Position numbers and translations under genes: made by a program. This document shows positions 24,664-31,854 of a DNA stretch of 64,000 nt, in pieces. Each line of letters opens with the position of its first letter. Position 1 is the stretch's first letter. Origin of the DNA: Bacillota bacterium. Its GTDB lineage: Bacteria; Bacillota; Clostridia; Christensenellales; QAND01. The notes below the pieces were generated by a model, which made no database searches, was not told where the DNA came from, and saw only the letters and a list, made by a program, of their open reading frames with translations. Location of the stretch: positions 1-64,000 of the forward strand of contig QAND01000013.1 in the NCBI GenBank assembly GCA_003150225.1, written 5' to 3'.

Positions 24664-25278
24664 CTATGCCTCCTTCCCAGCGGGCCCATAAAGGGCCTGA
24701 ATATCGCTCACGCTGCCCAGGATGATGGTTAAAAACTCCTGCAACAGATTGGCCAGGCGCATGGAATCCCCACCATAGCCGTTAAGCACCCGCATAAATC
24801 CCTCCATAATGGCGGCAGCTAGGGCCAGGGCAAGCAGGTCGTCCTCTTTGGCGGAGGGGGCCACCTTGGTGAGAAACTCCTGAGATACCCTTTTCGCGAT
24901 CAGCGCCACCACGTTCTCCCGGACGTTCTCATACTTACTGCCGGCGCTGCCGTTAATGAGGATCAAAAACTGGCTGCGGTAGGCAAGAAATACCTGGACA
25001 ATGGCCTCGGAGATCTGGGATAACGCCACCTCGCAGCCCTGGGTGAAGGGATCCACATCCATGGCTAGAAGGGAATCAATCCCTCTCCGGGCGGGCTCCA
25101 CCACCTGGTCAAACAAGTCATCCTTGCTGGAAAAATAGGCATACACGTTGCCCACCGTCATTCCAGCCTGGGTGGAGATGTTCCGCATGGAGCTTCCGCT
25201 GTACCCGTACATCAGAAACTCCTCCACAGCGCAATCCATGATACGCTGGCGGACGTCCTCCCGCTGGTTTCTTGACAT
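24664..25278 (-). CDS. TetR/AcrR family transcriptional regulator
   Basis: A 204-residue regulator. The N-terminal helix-turn-helix is canonical (RIMDCAVEEFLMYGYSGSSM, then QAGMTVGNVYAYFSSKDDLF), followed by an all-helical ligand-binding domain. The start at 25278 is chosen over 25296 because GGGAG precedes it and the longer start would overlap the operator. It is the first gene of an operon with the MMPL exporter and the LxxG protein. Two matching 14-base inverted repeats lie between the predicted -10 and the gene, so autorepression is likely and a ligand, probably an export substrate, would release it. Confidence 0.92.
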   Translation of the reverse strand: MSRNQREDVRQRIMDCAVEEFLMYGYSGSSMRNISTQAGMTVGNVYAYFSSKDDLFDQVVEPARRGIDSLLAMDVDPFTQGCEVALSQISEAIVQVFLAYRSQFLILINGSAGSKYENVRENVVALIAKRVSQEFLTKVAPSAKEDDLLALALAAAIMEGFMRVLNGYGGDSMRLANLLQEFLTIILGSVSDIQALYGPAGKEA

Positions 25279-25297
25279 CTCGGCTCCCACTCCCATC

Positions 25298-25311
25298 TAA
25301 ACAGACGTTTA
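25298..25311. promoter_or_regulatory. TetR operator O1
   Basis: The inverted repeat TAAAC-AGAC-GTTTA, 20 bases before the TetR start codon and downstream of the predicted -10. Confidence 0.7.
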
Positions 25312-25312
25312 A

Positions 25313-25326
25313 TGAACAAGCGTTTA
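25313..25326. promoter_or_regulatory. TetR operator O2
   Basis: The near-inverted repeat TGAAC-AAGC-GTTTA, 15 bases centre to centre from O1, at the predicted transcription start. The tandem spacing would put two dimers about 1.5 helical turns apart. Confidence 0.65.
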
Positions 25327-25334
25327 ATGCTGGT

Positions 25335-25363
25335 ATTATAACATTCCCCCTGTGCTTTGACAA
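25335..25363 (-). promoter_or_regulatory. Promoter of the TetR-MMPL operon
   Basis: On the minus strand TTGTCA (25358-25363) and a perfect TATAAT (25335-25340) with a 17-base spacer. Confidence 0.75.
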
Positions 25364-25442
25364 CAGGGAGCCAATCTTTTTTATGCTGTAGTTTCTTCCT
25401 TTCCTTCCAGGAATGCTATAATACTCAAAAAGGAGGATGTCC

Positions 25443-25958
25443 ATGAAACACCTGTATGTGATCAGCGGCGCCATGGGAGTCGGAAAAACGGCGGTCTGCC
25501 AACAGCTGAAGCCCTTGTTAGCCCCCTGTGCTTTTTTGGACGGGGACTGGTGCTGGAACATGGAACCCTTTACGGTCAACAAAGAAAATCGAACCATGGT
25601 GATGGGCCACATCCAATACCTGCTTCGGGGATTCCTTCAAAACAGCGGCTATGAAAACGTGATCTTCTGCTGGGTTCTCCATCAGGAAGGGATTTGGCGG
25701 GATCTTCTCACCGAGCTGTCCGGCCTTTCCTTTGCGCTCCATCCCATCACCCTTACCTGCACCCCCGATACCCTCTTTCAGCGACTGTCTGCGGATATCG
25801 ACCAAGGCCGCCGCAAGCGGGATGTGCTGCTGAGAAGCCGCAGCTACCTGCCCCTTTTCCATGGACTGCCCACCGTCAAAATTCCAACCGATGGGCGCAC
25901 GCCTCAACAGGTGGCTAGGATGATCCTTCAAACCCCGCCGAAAGATCCATTCCCATAA
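25443..25958 (+). CDS. Small P-loop ATPase/kinase-like protein
   Basis: A 171-residue soluble P-loop protein. Walker A is GAMGVGKT at residues 8-15. LDGDW follows about 20 residues later, as in small-molecule kinases, and an arginine-rich lid-like segment (DQGRRKRDVLLRSRSY) lies near 125-140. The size and layout resemble the AAA_33/shikimate-kinase-like nucleoside or metabolite kinases; the substrate is unknown. The start at 25443 rather than 25437 fits AGGAGG with six-base spacing. A TATAAT lies at 25417-25422 but no clear -35. It has a single-gene layout, and its stop codon lies inside the bidirectional terminator shared with the P-type ATPase gene. Confidence 0.75.
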   Translation: MKHLYVISGAMGVGKTAVCQQLKPLLAPCAFLDGDWCWNMEPFTVNKENRTMVMGHIQYLLRGFLQNSGYENVIFCWVLHQEGIWRDLLTELSGLSFALHPITLTCTPDTLFQRLSADIDQGRRKRDVLLRSRSYLPLFHGLPTVKIPTDGRTPQQVARMILQTPPKDPFP

Positions 25959-25996
25959 GAAAAAGCGTCCGGCAAAAGCCGAACGCTTTTTCTTAT
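25955..25996. terminator. Bidirectional terminator overlapping both gene ends
   Basis: ATAAGAAAAAGCGT.CGGC pairs with GCCG.ACGCTTTTTCTTAT. The stem includes the stop codon of the upstream gene and the last codon and stop of the P-type ATPase gene. Confidence 0.93.
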
Positions 25997-28506
25997 CCAA
26001 CCTTCTTTTTACGGCGGCGTAAAATCCACTTGACCCCCTCGTACCACAGCACGGAAGCCCCTGCCAGCCCTACCGTCAGCAGGAGCTGACCTGGGTTGAG
26101 CGGCGCCAGTTTCAGCCAGCGGGAAAGGGGGGTATACAGGATCAAAAGCCAGCCCAGCGGCACAGCAAGGCCCACCGCCCACATCACCTTATCCTTGGCC
26201 AGCCTCCCAATTAGGCGCAAAACCGAATCGGTATCCCCACTGTTTACCTGTACCAGGAACAGGTTGCAAAACACGATCACCCCCAGGCCCATACTGCGGG
26301 CCAGCTCGGGACCGCTTTCCAAATTGGCCCAGTACAAGCCAAAGGCGGCGGCAAAGATGGCCAAACCTTGGAATAGGGATTTTACCGCCAGGCCCATGGT
26401 AACCAAGGGTTCCTTGGGGCTGCGCGGAGGTTTTTCCATTATGGTCTCCTCAGCGGGCTGCCGCTCAAAGACAATGGAACTGGTGGGATCGATGATTAGC
26501 TCCATCAAAACGATGTGAAGGGGTAGCAGCATGGCCATCTCCCCAGTAATCCCCAGCATAGGAGCCAGCACCGCGCTGAGGGCAATGGGAATATGGATCA
26601 CAAAAACATAGCCGATGGCCTTGCGAATATTATCATAGATGCGGCGGCCGTCCCGAACCGTCTCCACGATGGTGGTAAAGTTGTCATCCAACAGCACCAG
26701 ATCGGCGGCCTCTCTGGCCACCTGAGTGCCTTTTTGCCCCATGGCGATGCCAATATCGGCGTACTTTAAGGCGGGCGCGTCGTTTACCCCATCTCCCGTC
26801 ATGGCCACTACCTCTCCGTTTCGACGAAAGGCGCTTACAATGCGCATCTTATGCTGGGGCACTACCCGGGCAAAAATACTGACCGACTTCACGGCTTGAC
26901 ATAAGGCGTCGTCATCCATGGCATCCAGCTCTGCGCCGGTCAGGACACGACCGGTATCCCCCAAACCGATCTGCCTGCCGATGGCCTGGGCGGTGGCGCC
27001 GTTGTCCCCGGTAATCATCACCACCCGGATCCCGGCTCGTTTACAGGTGCGGATGGCGCCGGGCACCGCCTCCCGGGGCGGATCCGCCAGACCCACAAGG
27101 CCCAGCAACGCCAAACGCGCCCCCTCCAGATTCTCCGGAGCCTCTGGCACAGTCCCGGCGGCCACTGCGATGACTCGAAGGCCCCTTTCCGCCATATCGG
27201 CCTGGCGCTTCAGGGCTTCTCTATGGGTTTCATCGTCCAGGGCGCATAGGGGCAACACGCTTTCGGGCGATCCCTTTACCGCAAGCAGGAAATCCTTTTC
27301 CTGGGCGTATCCATGGCCCATACGCTTGGTCTGGGGAGTAAAGGGATATTCCATTGCCACCGGCCGGTGCAAGAGCGCCTCCACCGGGAAACCCAGGCGC
27401 TCCCCATGCTCCTTCATGGCCGCCTCCATGGGATCATAGGTATCCTCCTCACAGGCCAGGAGCATGGTTTCCCAGAGGGCGTTTTCGTCTCCATGGACGG
27501 CCCATCCCTCCTGAACCTCCATTCGGTTCTGGGTAAGGGTGCCGGTCTTATCCACGCAGAGCACCGATACCGCGCCCAGCGTTTCCACCGAGGGCAGCCG
27601 CCGGATCAGGGTTTTCTTTCGGGCCAAGCGCCAAGCGCCCATGGAAAGAAATACCGATAGGATGACCGGAAACTCTTCTGGGATCATGGCCATAGCCAGG
27701 GTTACTCCAGCCAAAATGGCGTCGGTGATCCTCCTGATGGGGGGAAGCTCCGCCAGGTTCAGATAGGTCACCACCCCAAGCAAAAGAAACAACGCCACCC
27801 CAAGCCAAGCGGCATACTTCACCAATACCCGGGTCTGCTTTTCCAGGGGAGTGGGCCGCTGGGGCGCGTCCGCAATATCCCGCCCAATCTTTCCGTATTC
27901 GGTTCGAGGCCCGGTTTTTTCCACCTCAATCAGGGCGCTTCCCTGGATTACCTGGGTGCCGGCATAGCAATAATCCCGCCTCCAGTACCCGGTTTCAGCA
28001 TCCTGCCCCTTTTGCACCTTCCACACCGGTTCCGATTCCCCCGTCAAGGCCGACTCATCCACGCAAAAATCGCTGAGCCGCAGGATGTAGCCGTCGGCGG
28101 AAAGTTTCACTCCCTCCTGAACCAGCATCCAATCCCCTGGTACCAGCTCCCGGCAGTCGATCTCCCGCTCCATCCCATCCCGGAGTACGGTGATTCGGGG
28201 CGAGGATAAGTCCCGCAGGGCGCTGAGGCTTCGGTCGGTCTTCCACTCCTGGAATACCTCGATGCCTAGAACGAACACCACGAATACCAGCATAATGAGG
28301 CCGTCTCCCGGCTCTCCCAGCAAAAAGTAGAGCATGGCCGCAATCATCAGCAGCAAAAACATGGGTTCCTTTAGACTGGATAATAGCTTTCTAAAAAACG
28401 AGGGCTTTTCCTCCGGCGTCAGCTCGTTTGAGCCAATCTCCTCCAGCCGCCGTTTCGCTTCCTCCGTAGTTAGGCCCCTGCCCTTCGGGGTGTGGTGGGT
28501 TTGCAT
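25993..28506 (-). CDS. P2-type cation-transporting ATPase under NiCo riboswitch control
   Basis: An 837-residue P-type ATPase. It has an N-terminal cation ATPase domain, the actuator motif TGES, the phosphorylation motif DKTGTLT (CVDKTGTLTQNRM), the hinge TGDGVNDAPALK and about ten membrane helices. The layout is that of the P2 (calcium/PMR1-like) class, with no heavy-metal-binding domain and no CPC motif. By homology alone it would be called a calcium pump, but a NiCo riboswitch and terminator lie in its leader, so export of Co2+, Ni2+ or possibly Fe2+/Mn2+ is a better hypothesis. The start at 28506 fits AAAGGAG at nine bases; the ATG at 28515 is too close to it. Confidence 0.92.
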   Translation of the reverse strand: MQTHHTPKGRGLTTEEAKRRLEEIGSNELTPEEKPSFFRKLLSSLKEPMFLLLMIAAMLYFLLGEPGDGLIMLVFVVFVLGIEVFQEWKTDRSLSALRDLSSPRITVLRDGMEREIDCRELVPGDWMLVQEGVKLSADGYILRLSDFCVDESALTGESEPVWKVQKGQDAETGYWRRDYCYAGTQVIQGSALIEVEKTGPRTEYGKIGRDIADAPQRPTPLEKQTRVLVKYAAWLGVALFLLLGVVTYLNLAELPPIRRITDAILAGVTLAMAMIPEEFPVILSVFLSMGAWRLARKKTLIRRLPSVETLGAVSVLCVDKTGTLTQNRMEVQEGWAVHGDENALWETMLLACEEDTYDPMEAAMKEHGERLGFPVEALLHRPVAMEYPFTPQTKRMGHGYAQEKDFLLAVKGSPESVLPLCALDDETHREALKRQADMAERGLRVIAVAAGTVPEAPENLEGARLALLGLVGLADPPREAVPGAIRTCKRAGIRVVMITGDNGATAQAIGRQIGLGDTGRVLTGAELDAMDDDALCQAVKSVSIFARVVPQHKMRIVSAFRRNGEVVAMTGDGVNDAPALKYADIGIAMGQKGTQVAREAADLVLLDDNFTTIVETVRDGRRIYDNIRKAIGYVFVIHIPIALSAVLAPMLGITGEMAMLLPLHIVLMELIIDPTSSIVFERQPAEETIMEKPPRSPKEPLVTMGLAVKSLFQGLAIFAAAFGLYWANLESGPELARSMGLGVIVFCNLFLVQVNSGDTDSVLRLIGRLAKDKVMWAVGLAVPLGWLLILYTPLSRWLKLAPLNPGQLLLTVGLAGASVLWYEGVKWILRRRKKKVG

Positions 28507-28553
28507 ACTGCCCATCTCCTTTCAAATGGTTGGCGGTCTTCACAAATGGGAAT

Positions 28554-28596
28554 AAAAAAATCCTGTGAAGACAAAGCATTTCTTGTCCCACAGGAT
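28554..28596 (-). terminator. Riboswitch-controlled terminator (expression platform)
   Basis: On the minus strand ATCCTGTG..GACAA pairs with TTGTC..CACAGGAT, followed by seven T. Its 5' arm is the 3' part of the NiCo aptamer, so ligand binding and termination exclude each other, as expected for an ON switch. Confidence 0.85.
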
Positions 28597-28655
28597 CCGT
28601 TCCTGCTGCTTTCGCCCAGCCCCACGAACCGGTTTCGGTTCATCGCCTGCTCAAG
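28582..28655 (-). ncRNA. NiCo (czcD) riboswitch aptamer
   Basis: The minus-strand RNA shows the conserved pieces of the NiCo class in order: CTTGAGCAGGCGATGAACC, a small hairpin, GGTTCGTGGGGCTGGGCG, a GAAA loop, GCAGCAGG, a short stem and CTGTGGGACAAG closing the four-way junction with the 5' CTTG. The two GAGCAGG/GGGACA-type junction segments that hold the metal ions are intact. The class senses Co2+ and Ni2+, and some members were reported to respond to Fe2+. Recognised by motif recall, without a covariance search. Confidence 0.88.
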
Positions 28656-28678
28656 TAGAATGATAAAGATGTAGCGAT

Positions 28679-28707
28679 AGGATACACGTTATTTTGCCGC
28701 CTGTCAA
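28679..28707 (-). promoter_or_regulatory. Promoter of the riboswitch-P-type ATPase transcript
   Basis: A perfect TTGACA (28702-28707) and TATCCT (28679-28684), 17 bases apart, placing transcription start about 15 bases before the aptamer. The rest of the space to trkH (28708-28819) shows nothing recognisable. Confidence 0.75.
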
Positions 28708-28819
28708 GAATCTCCAGTTCCAATTCACATTATGCTGAACGAATCGATATGATACCGCTGATGCTTGTCCGTCTTCCCAATATAAGTTTTCCGGAGAAAC
28801 CAGCCGAAGGAGCTCCCCA

Positions 28820-30259
28820 CTATTTCCGGCTCCACATGGATGGCACCAACAGCATCAGCATGGGGAAGATCTCCAGCCGCCCAGCCAGCATTACAAAGGA
28901 CAGCACTCCCTTGCTAAGATAGGAGAGAGTGGAGAAGTTGCCCACCGCCCCCACCACGCCCAGGCCAGGGCCTACGTTGTTGATACAGGTCAGCACGCTG
29001 CTGAAGGTATCCCCAAAGGGCAGGCCGTCCAGGGAAACCACCAGGGTTCCCAGGCACAAAATGGCGATATAGGTGGCAAAAAACGTATTCACTCCCCGAA
29101 GGGTGTCCCCATCCACCGGCTTACCGTCCAGAGTCACCACCCCTACCGACCGGGGATGCACCAGCTGTTTGATCTCTCGGCCCATGGATTTTGCCAAAAT
29201 CACCAGCCGGGCCGTTTTGATACCGCCTCCGGTGGAACCCGCGCAGGCTCCGCAGACCATCAAAAGACACAGCACCGCCTGGGAGAACATGGGCCACTGG
29301 CCATAATCGGCGGTGATAAAACCGGTGGTAGTGATGATGGACCCCACCTGGAAGGAGGAGTAGCGGAGGGCGCTTACCACATTGCCATACAATCCCAGAA
29401 TATTGATGGTGATGGCAGCCACGGCAGCCACGATGATCCCCAGATACCAGCGCAGCTCCTCGCTTTTCAGCGCCTGCTTGAAGTCCTTGATGAGAATCAA
29501 ATAATAGAGATTGAAATTGATGCCGAACAGGATCATAAACACCGTGATGACCCCGTCGATATAGGCGCTGTTGTAGAAGGCAATGCTGGCGTTCTTGATG
29601 CAAAACCCTCCGGTGCCCGCCGTGCTGAAGGACGCAAGGACAGCGTCCAGAAAGGGCATTCCTCCCAACACCAGAAACACCACCTCGGCGGCGGTGAGGG
29701 CCAAATACAGTCCATAGAGTATTTTTGCGGTAGACCGCATCCGGGGAACCAGCTTGCCCACGGTGGGGCCGGGCACCTCCGCCCGCATCAGATGCATGGC
29801 ACGTCCCTCAGCCAGGGGAATGATGGCCAGCACAAATACCAGCACGCCCATGCCCCCCACCCAATGGGTAAAGCTACGCCAAATGAGCATGCCCATGGGC
29901 ATGGCCTCGATGTCCACTAGAATGGTAGAACCGGTGGTAGTAAAGCCGGATACCGTTTCGAAAAAAGCGTCTACATAATGGGGAATGGCCCCGCTGATGA
30001 AAAAGGGCAGCGCCCCAAAAGCGCTCAAAAGCACCCATGCAAGGGCCACCACCATCACCCCGTCCCGAGCGTAAATAGCGGAGTTTCGAGGCGCCCGGAA
30101 GCTCATAGCGGTCCCCACCACCAAAAGGATCCCCATGGTGATGGCAAAGGCGGAGATATCCTCCCCGTAAAGCGCTCCCACAAAGGCGGGCAAAGCCAGC
30201 AGCACCGCTTCTACCCGCAGAATATTCCCCAAGATATGCCGTATCATCCGGATGTTCAT
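28820..30259 (-). CDS. trkH: TrkH-family potassium uptake channel subunit
   Basis: A 479-residue TrkH/KtrB-type ion-conducting subunit for K+ uptake at the cytoplasmic membrane. The four pore-loop repeats are visible through their filter glycines: SGFTTTGSTIL, FSTAGTGGFC, SIITTTGFITA and CINNVGPGLG. Helix pairs surround each, as expected for the superfamily of K+ transporters. It follows the trkA gene after ten bases in the same operon, and TrkA provides the nucleotide-sensing gate. A second K+ channel pair (ktrB-ktrA) is at 56284-58320. No clear terminator is seen before the riboswitch promoter. Confidence 0.94.
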   Translation of the reverse strand: MNIRMIRHILGNILRVEAVLLALPAFVGALYGEDISAFAITMGILLVVGTAMSFRAPRNSAIYARDGVMVVALAWVLLSAFGALPFFISGAIPHYVDAFFETVSGFTTTGSTILVDIEAMPMGMLIWRSFTHWVGGMGVLVFVLAIIPLAEGRAMHLMRAEVPGPTVGKLVPRMRSTAKILYGLYLALTAAEVVFLVLGGMPFLDAVLASFSTAGTGGFCIKNASIAFYNSAYIDGVITVFMILFGINFNLYYLILIKDFKQALKSEELRWYLGIIVAAVAAITINILGLYGNVVSALRYSSFQVGSIITTTGFITADYGQWPMFSQAVLCLLMVCGACAGSTGGGIKTARLVILAKSMGREIKQLVHPRSVGVVTLDGKPVDGDTLRGVNTFFATYIAILCLGTLVVSLDGLPFGDTFSSVLTCINNVGPGLGVVGAVGNFSTLSYLSKGVLSFVMLAGRLEIFPMLMLLVPSMWSRK

Positions 30260-30269
30260 GGCGCCTCCC

Positions 30270-31625
30270 CTAGGCCAGGATGTCCTTTAAGTCCTTTAGC
30301 TGCCAGGTGCTGGTAACCACCAGCACACTGTCCCCCAACTCCATGGTATCGTCGCCGCTGGGGATGATGTGCTTGCCCTTTCGGATGATGCAGGCCAGCA
30401 GTAGATTGGGCTTTAGCTCCAGGTTCTTCAGGGGCGTCCCTAAGAATTTGGCCTTTTCCCGCACCACGAACTCCACCGCTTCCACCTTGTTATCCACGAT
30501 TTTATGGAGGGTCTCCACATTGCTGCCCAGAGAATTCTGCATCGCTCGGACGTAGCGGACAATCTGGTCGGCGGTGATAAACTTGGGGGAAATGACGCTA
30601 TCGATACCGGCTCGCTCCATAATTCCCGCAAAGGAGAGCCGGTTCACCTTGGTAATGACCTTATTCACTCCCAGGCTGGTGGCATACATGGAGATGATGA
30701 TATTCTCCTCGTCATTGTCGATAAGGGCAATAAAGGCATCGGTATCCGCAATGCCCTCCTCCAGCAGCAGTTCCTCATCGGTGCCGTCTCCACAGATAAG
30801 GGTCGCCTTGGGCATCACCACCGAAAGCTGCTGGCAGCGATCCGGGTTCCGCTCGATGATCTTCACCTTGACCCCCATCTTGCTGAGAATGCGCCCCAGA
30901 TAAAAGGTGATGCGTCCGCCTCCCACGATAAGAGCGCTCTTTACCTTCTCCCTAAGGACCCCAATGGTGCGGAAAAAGTCCTCGATCTCCCGCGGCACGC
31001 CAGTGAGGGTGATCTTATCCCCCTGCTGCAAAACAAAGTCCCCGCTGGGAATGTATACCTCGCCTTTCCGCTGAACGGCGCAGATGAGGATTTTTACGTT
31101 GTATTTCTGGGAGATGGAGGCCATGGACTGGCCGACAAGGGGGCTGTTTTCCCGAACCTTGATCTCCACCAGTTCTACCCGTCCCTTGGCGAAGGAATCC
31201 ATCTTGATGGCTGAGGGAAACCGGATGATCCTGCTGATCTCCACTGCAGCGGCAAGCTCGGGATTGATGGACATGGAAAGGCCCAGATCCTCCCGAAGCA
31301 TGGTAAGCTGTTCCGCATATTCCGGGTTGCGCACCCGGGCGATGGTATGCTTGGCCCCCAGTTTCTTGGCCAGCATACAACTCAGAATATTGAGTTCATC
31401 GGCGCTGGTGGCGGCAATTAAAAGATCGGCATCCTGCACCCCCGCCTCCCGCTGGATGGCATAGCTGGCTCCATTGCCATGGATACCCAGAACATCCATG
31501 GTATCGGTGGACCGCCGAAGTACCGCTGCGTTGTTATCGATTACCGTCACATCATGGCCTTCCTTGACCAACTGGCTCACAAGGGTAGCGCCGACTTTGC
31601 CATCCCCCACCACTACGATCTTCAT
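30270..31625 (-). CDS. trkA: Trk potassium transporter regulatory subunit TrkA
   Basis: A 451-residue cytosolic subunit with the full double arrangement RCK_N-RCK_C-RCK_N-RCK_C. The first Rossmann motif is GDGKVGATL at residues 7-15, with an acidic VIDNN end. The second is GGGRITFYLG near 232, with IERNPD. Such rings bind NAD(H) or ATP/ADP and gate the TrkH channel. AAAGGAG lies upstream of the ATG at 31625. It leads the trkA-trkH operon and is divergent from asnB. The double-length form distinguishes it from the 217-residue KtrA at 56284. Confidence 0.95.
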   Translation of the reverse strand: MKIVVVGDGKVGATLVSQLVKEGHDVTVIDNNAAVLRRSTDTMDVLGIHGNGASYAIQREAGVQDADLLIAATSADELNILSCMLAKKLGAKHTIARVRNPEYAEQLTMLREDLGLSMSINPELAAAVEISRIIRFPSAIKMDSFAKGRVELVEIKVRENSPLVGQSMASISQKYNVKILICAVQRKGEVYIPSGDFVLQQGDKITLTGVPREIEDFFRTIGVLREKVKSALIVGGGRITFYLGRILSKMGVKVKIIERNPDRCQQLSVVMPKATLICGDGTDEELLLEEGIADTDAFIALIDNDEENIIISMYATSLGVNKVITKVNRLSFAGIMERAGIDSVISPKFITADQIVRYVRAMQNSLGSNVETLHKIVDNKVEAVEFVVREKAKFLGTPLKNLELKPNLLLACIIRKGKHIIPSGDDTMELGDSVLVVTSTWQLKDLKDILA

Positions 31626-31678
31626 GGAACGCTCCTTTACACCGCGTATTAAGATAGAATAAAGATAATGACGTGGTT

Positions 31679-31706
31679 ATTGTAGCACATATTTTGCCTT
31701 TGACCA
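31679..31706 (-). promoter_or_regulatory. Possible promoter of trkA-trkH
   Basis: On the minus strand TGGTCA (31701-31706) and TACAAT (31679-31684) with 16 bases between. Confidence 0.4.
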
Positions 31707-31766
31707 GCCCCAGGGACGCCTTTTTACGGGAAGAAAACCGGCCAGCCTTTTGCGGGGGGATTATCG

Positions 31767-31795
31767 TTGTCAAAAAAGGGCAGGATGTGTATACT
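31767..31795 (+). promoter_or_regulatory. Promoter of asnB
   Basis: TTGTCA (31767-31772) and TATACT (31790-31795) with exactly 17 bases between. The start point would lie about 53 bases before the asnB ATG. Confidence 0.7.
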
Positions 31796-31854
31796 GGATG
31801 CATGGCAAAACCGGGGACAAACTTCCCAATTCTCGCCTGACAGTAGGAGGCAAT

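Noticed and set aside
28582-28655. M-box or yybP-ykoY metal riboswitch
   Set aside because: Their conserved cores are absent; the ordered GAGCAGG, GGGC and GGGACA elements fit NiCo instead.
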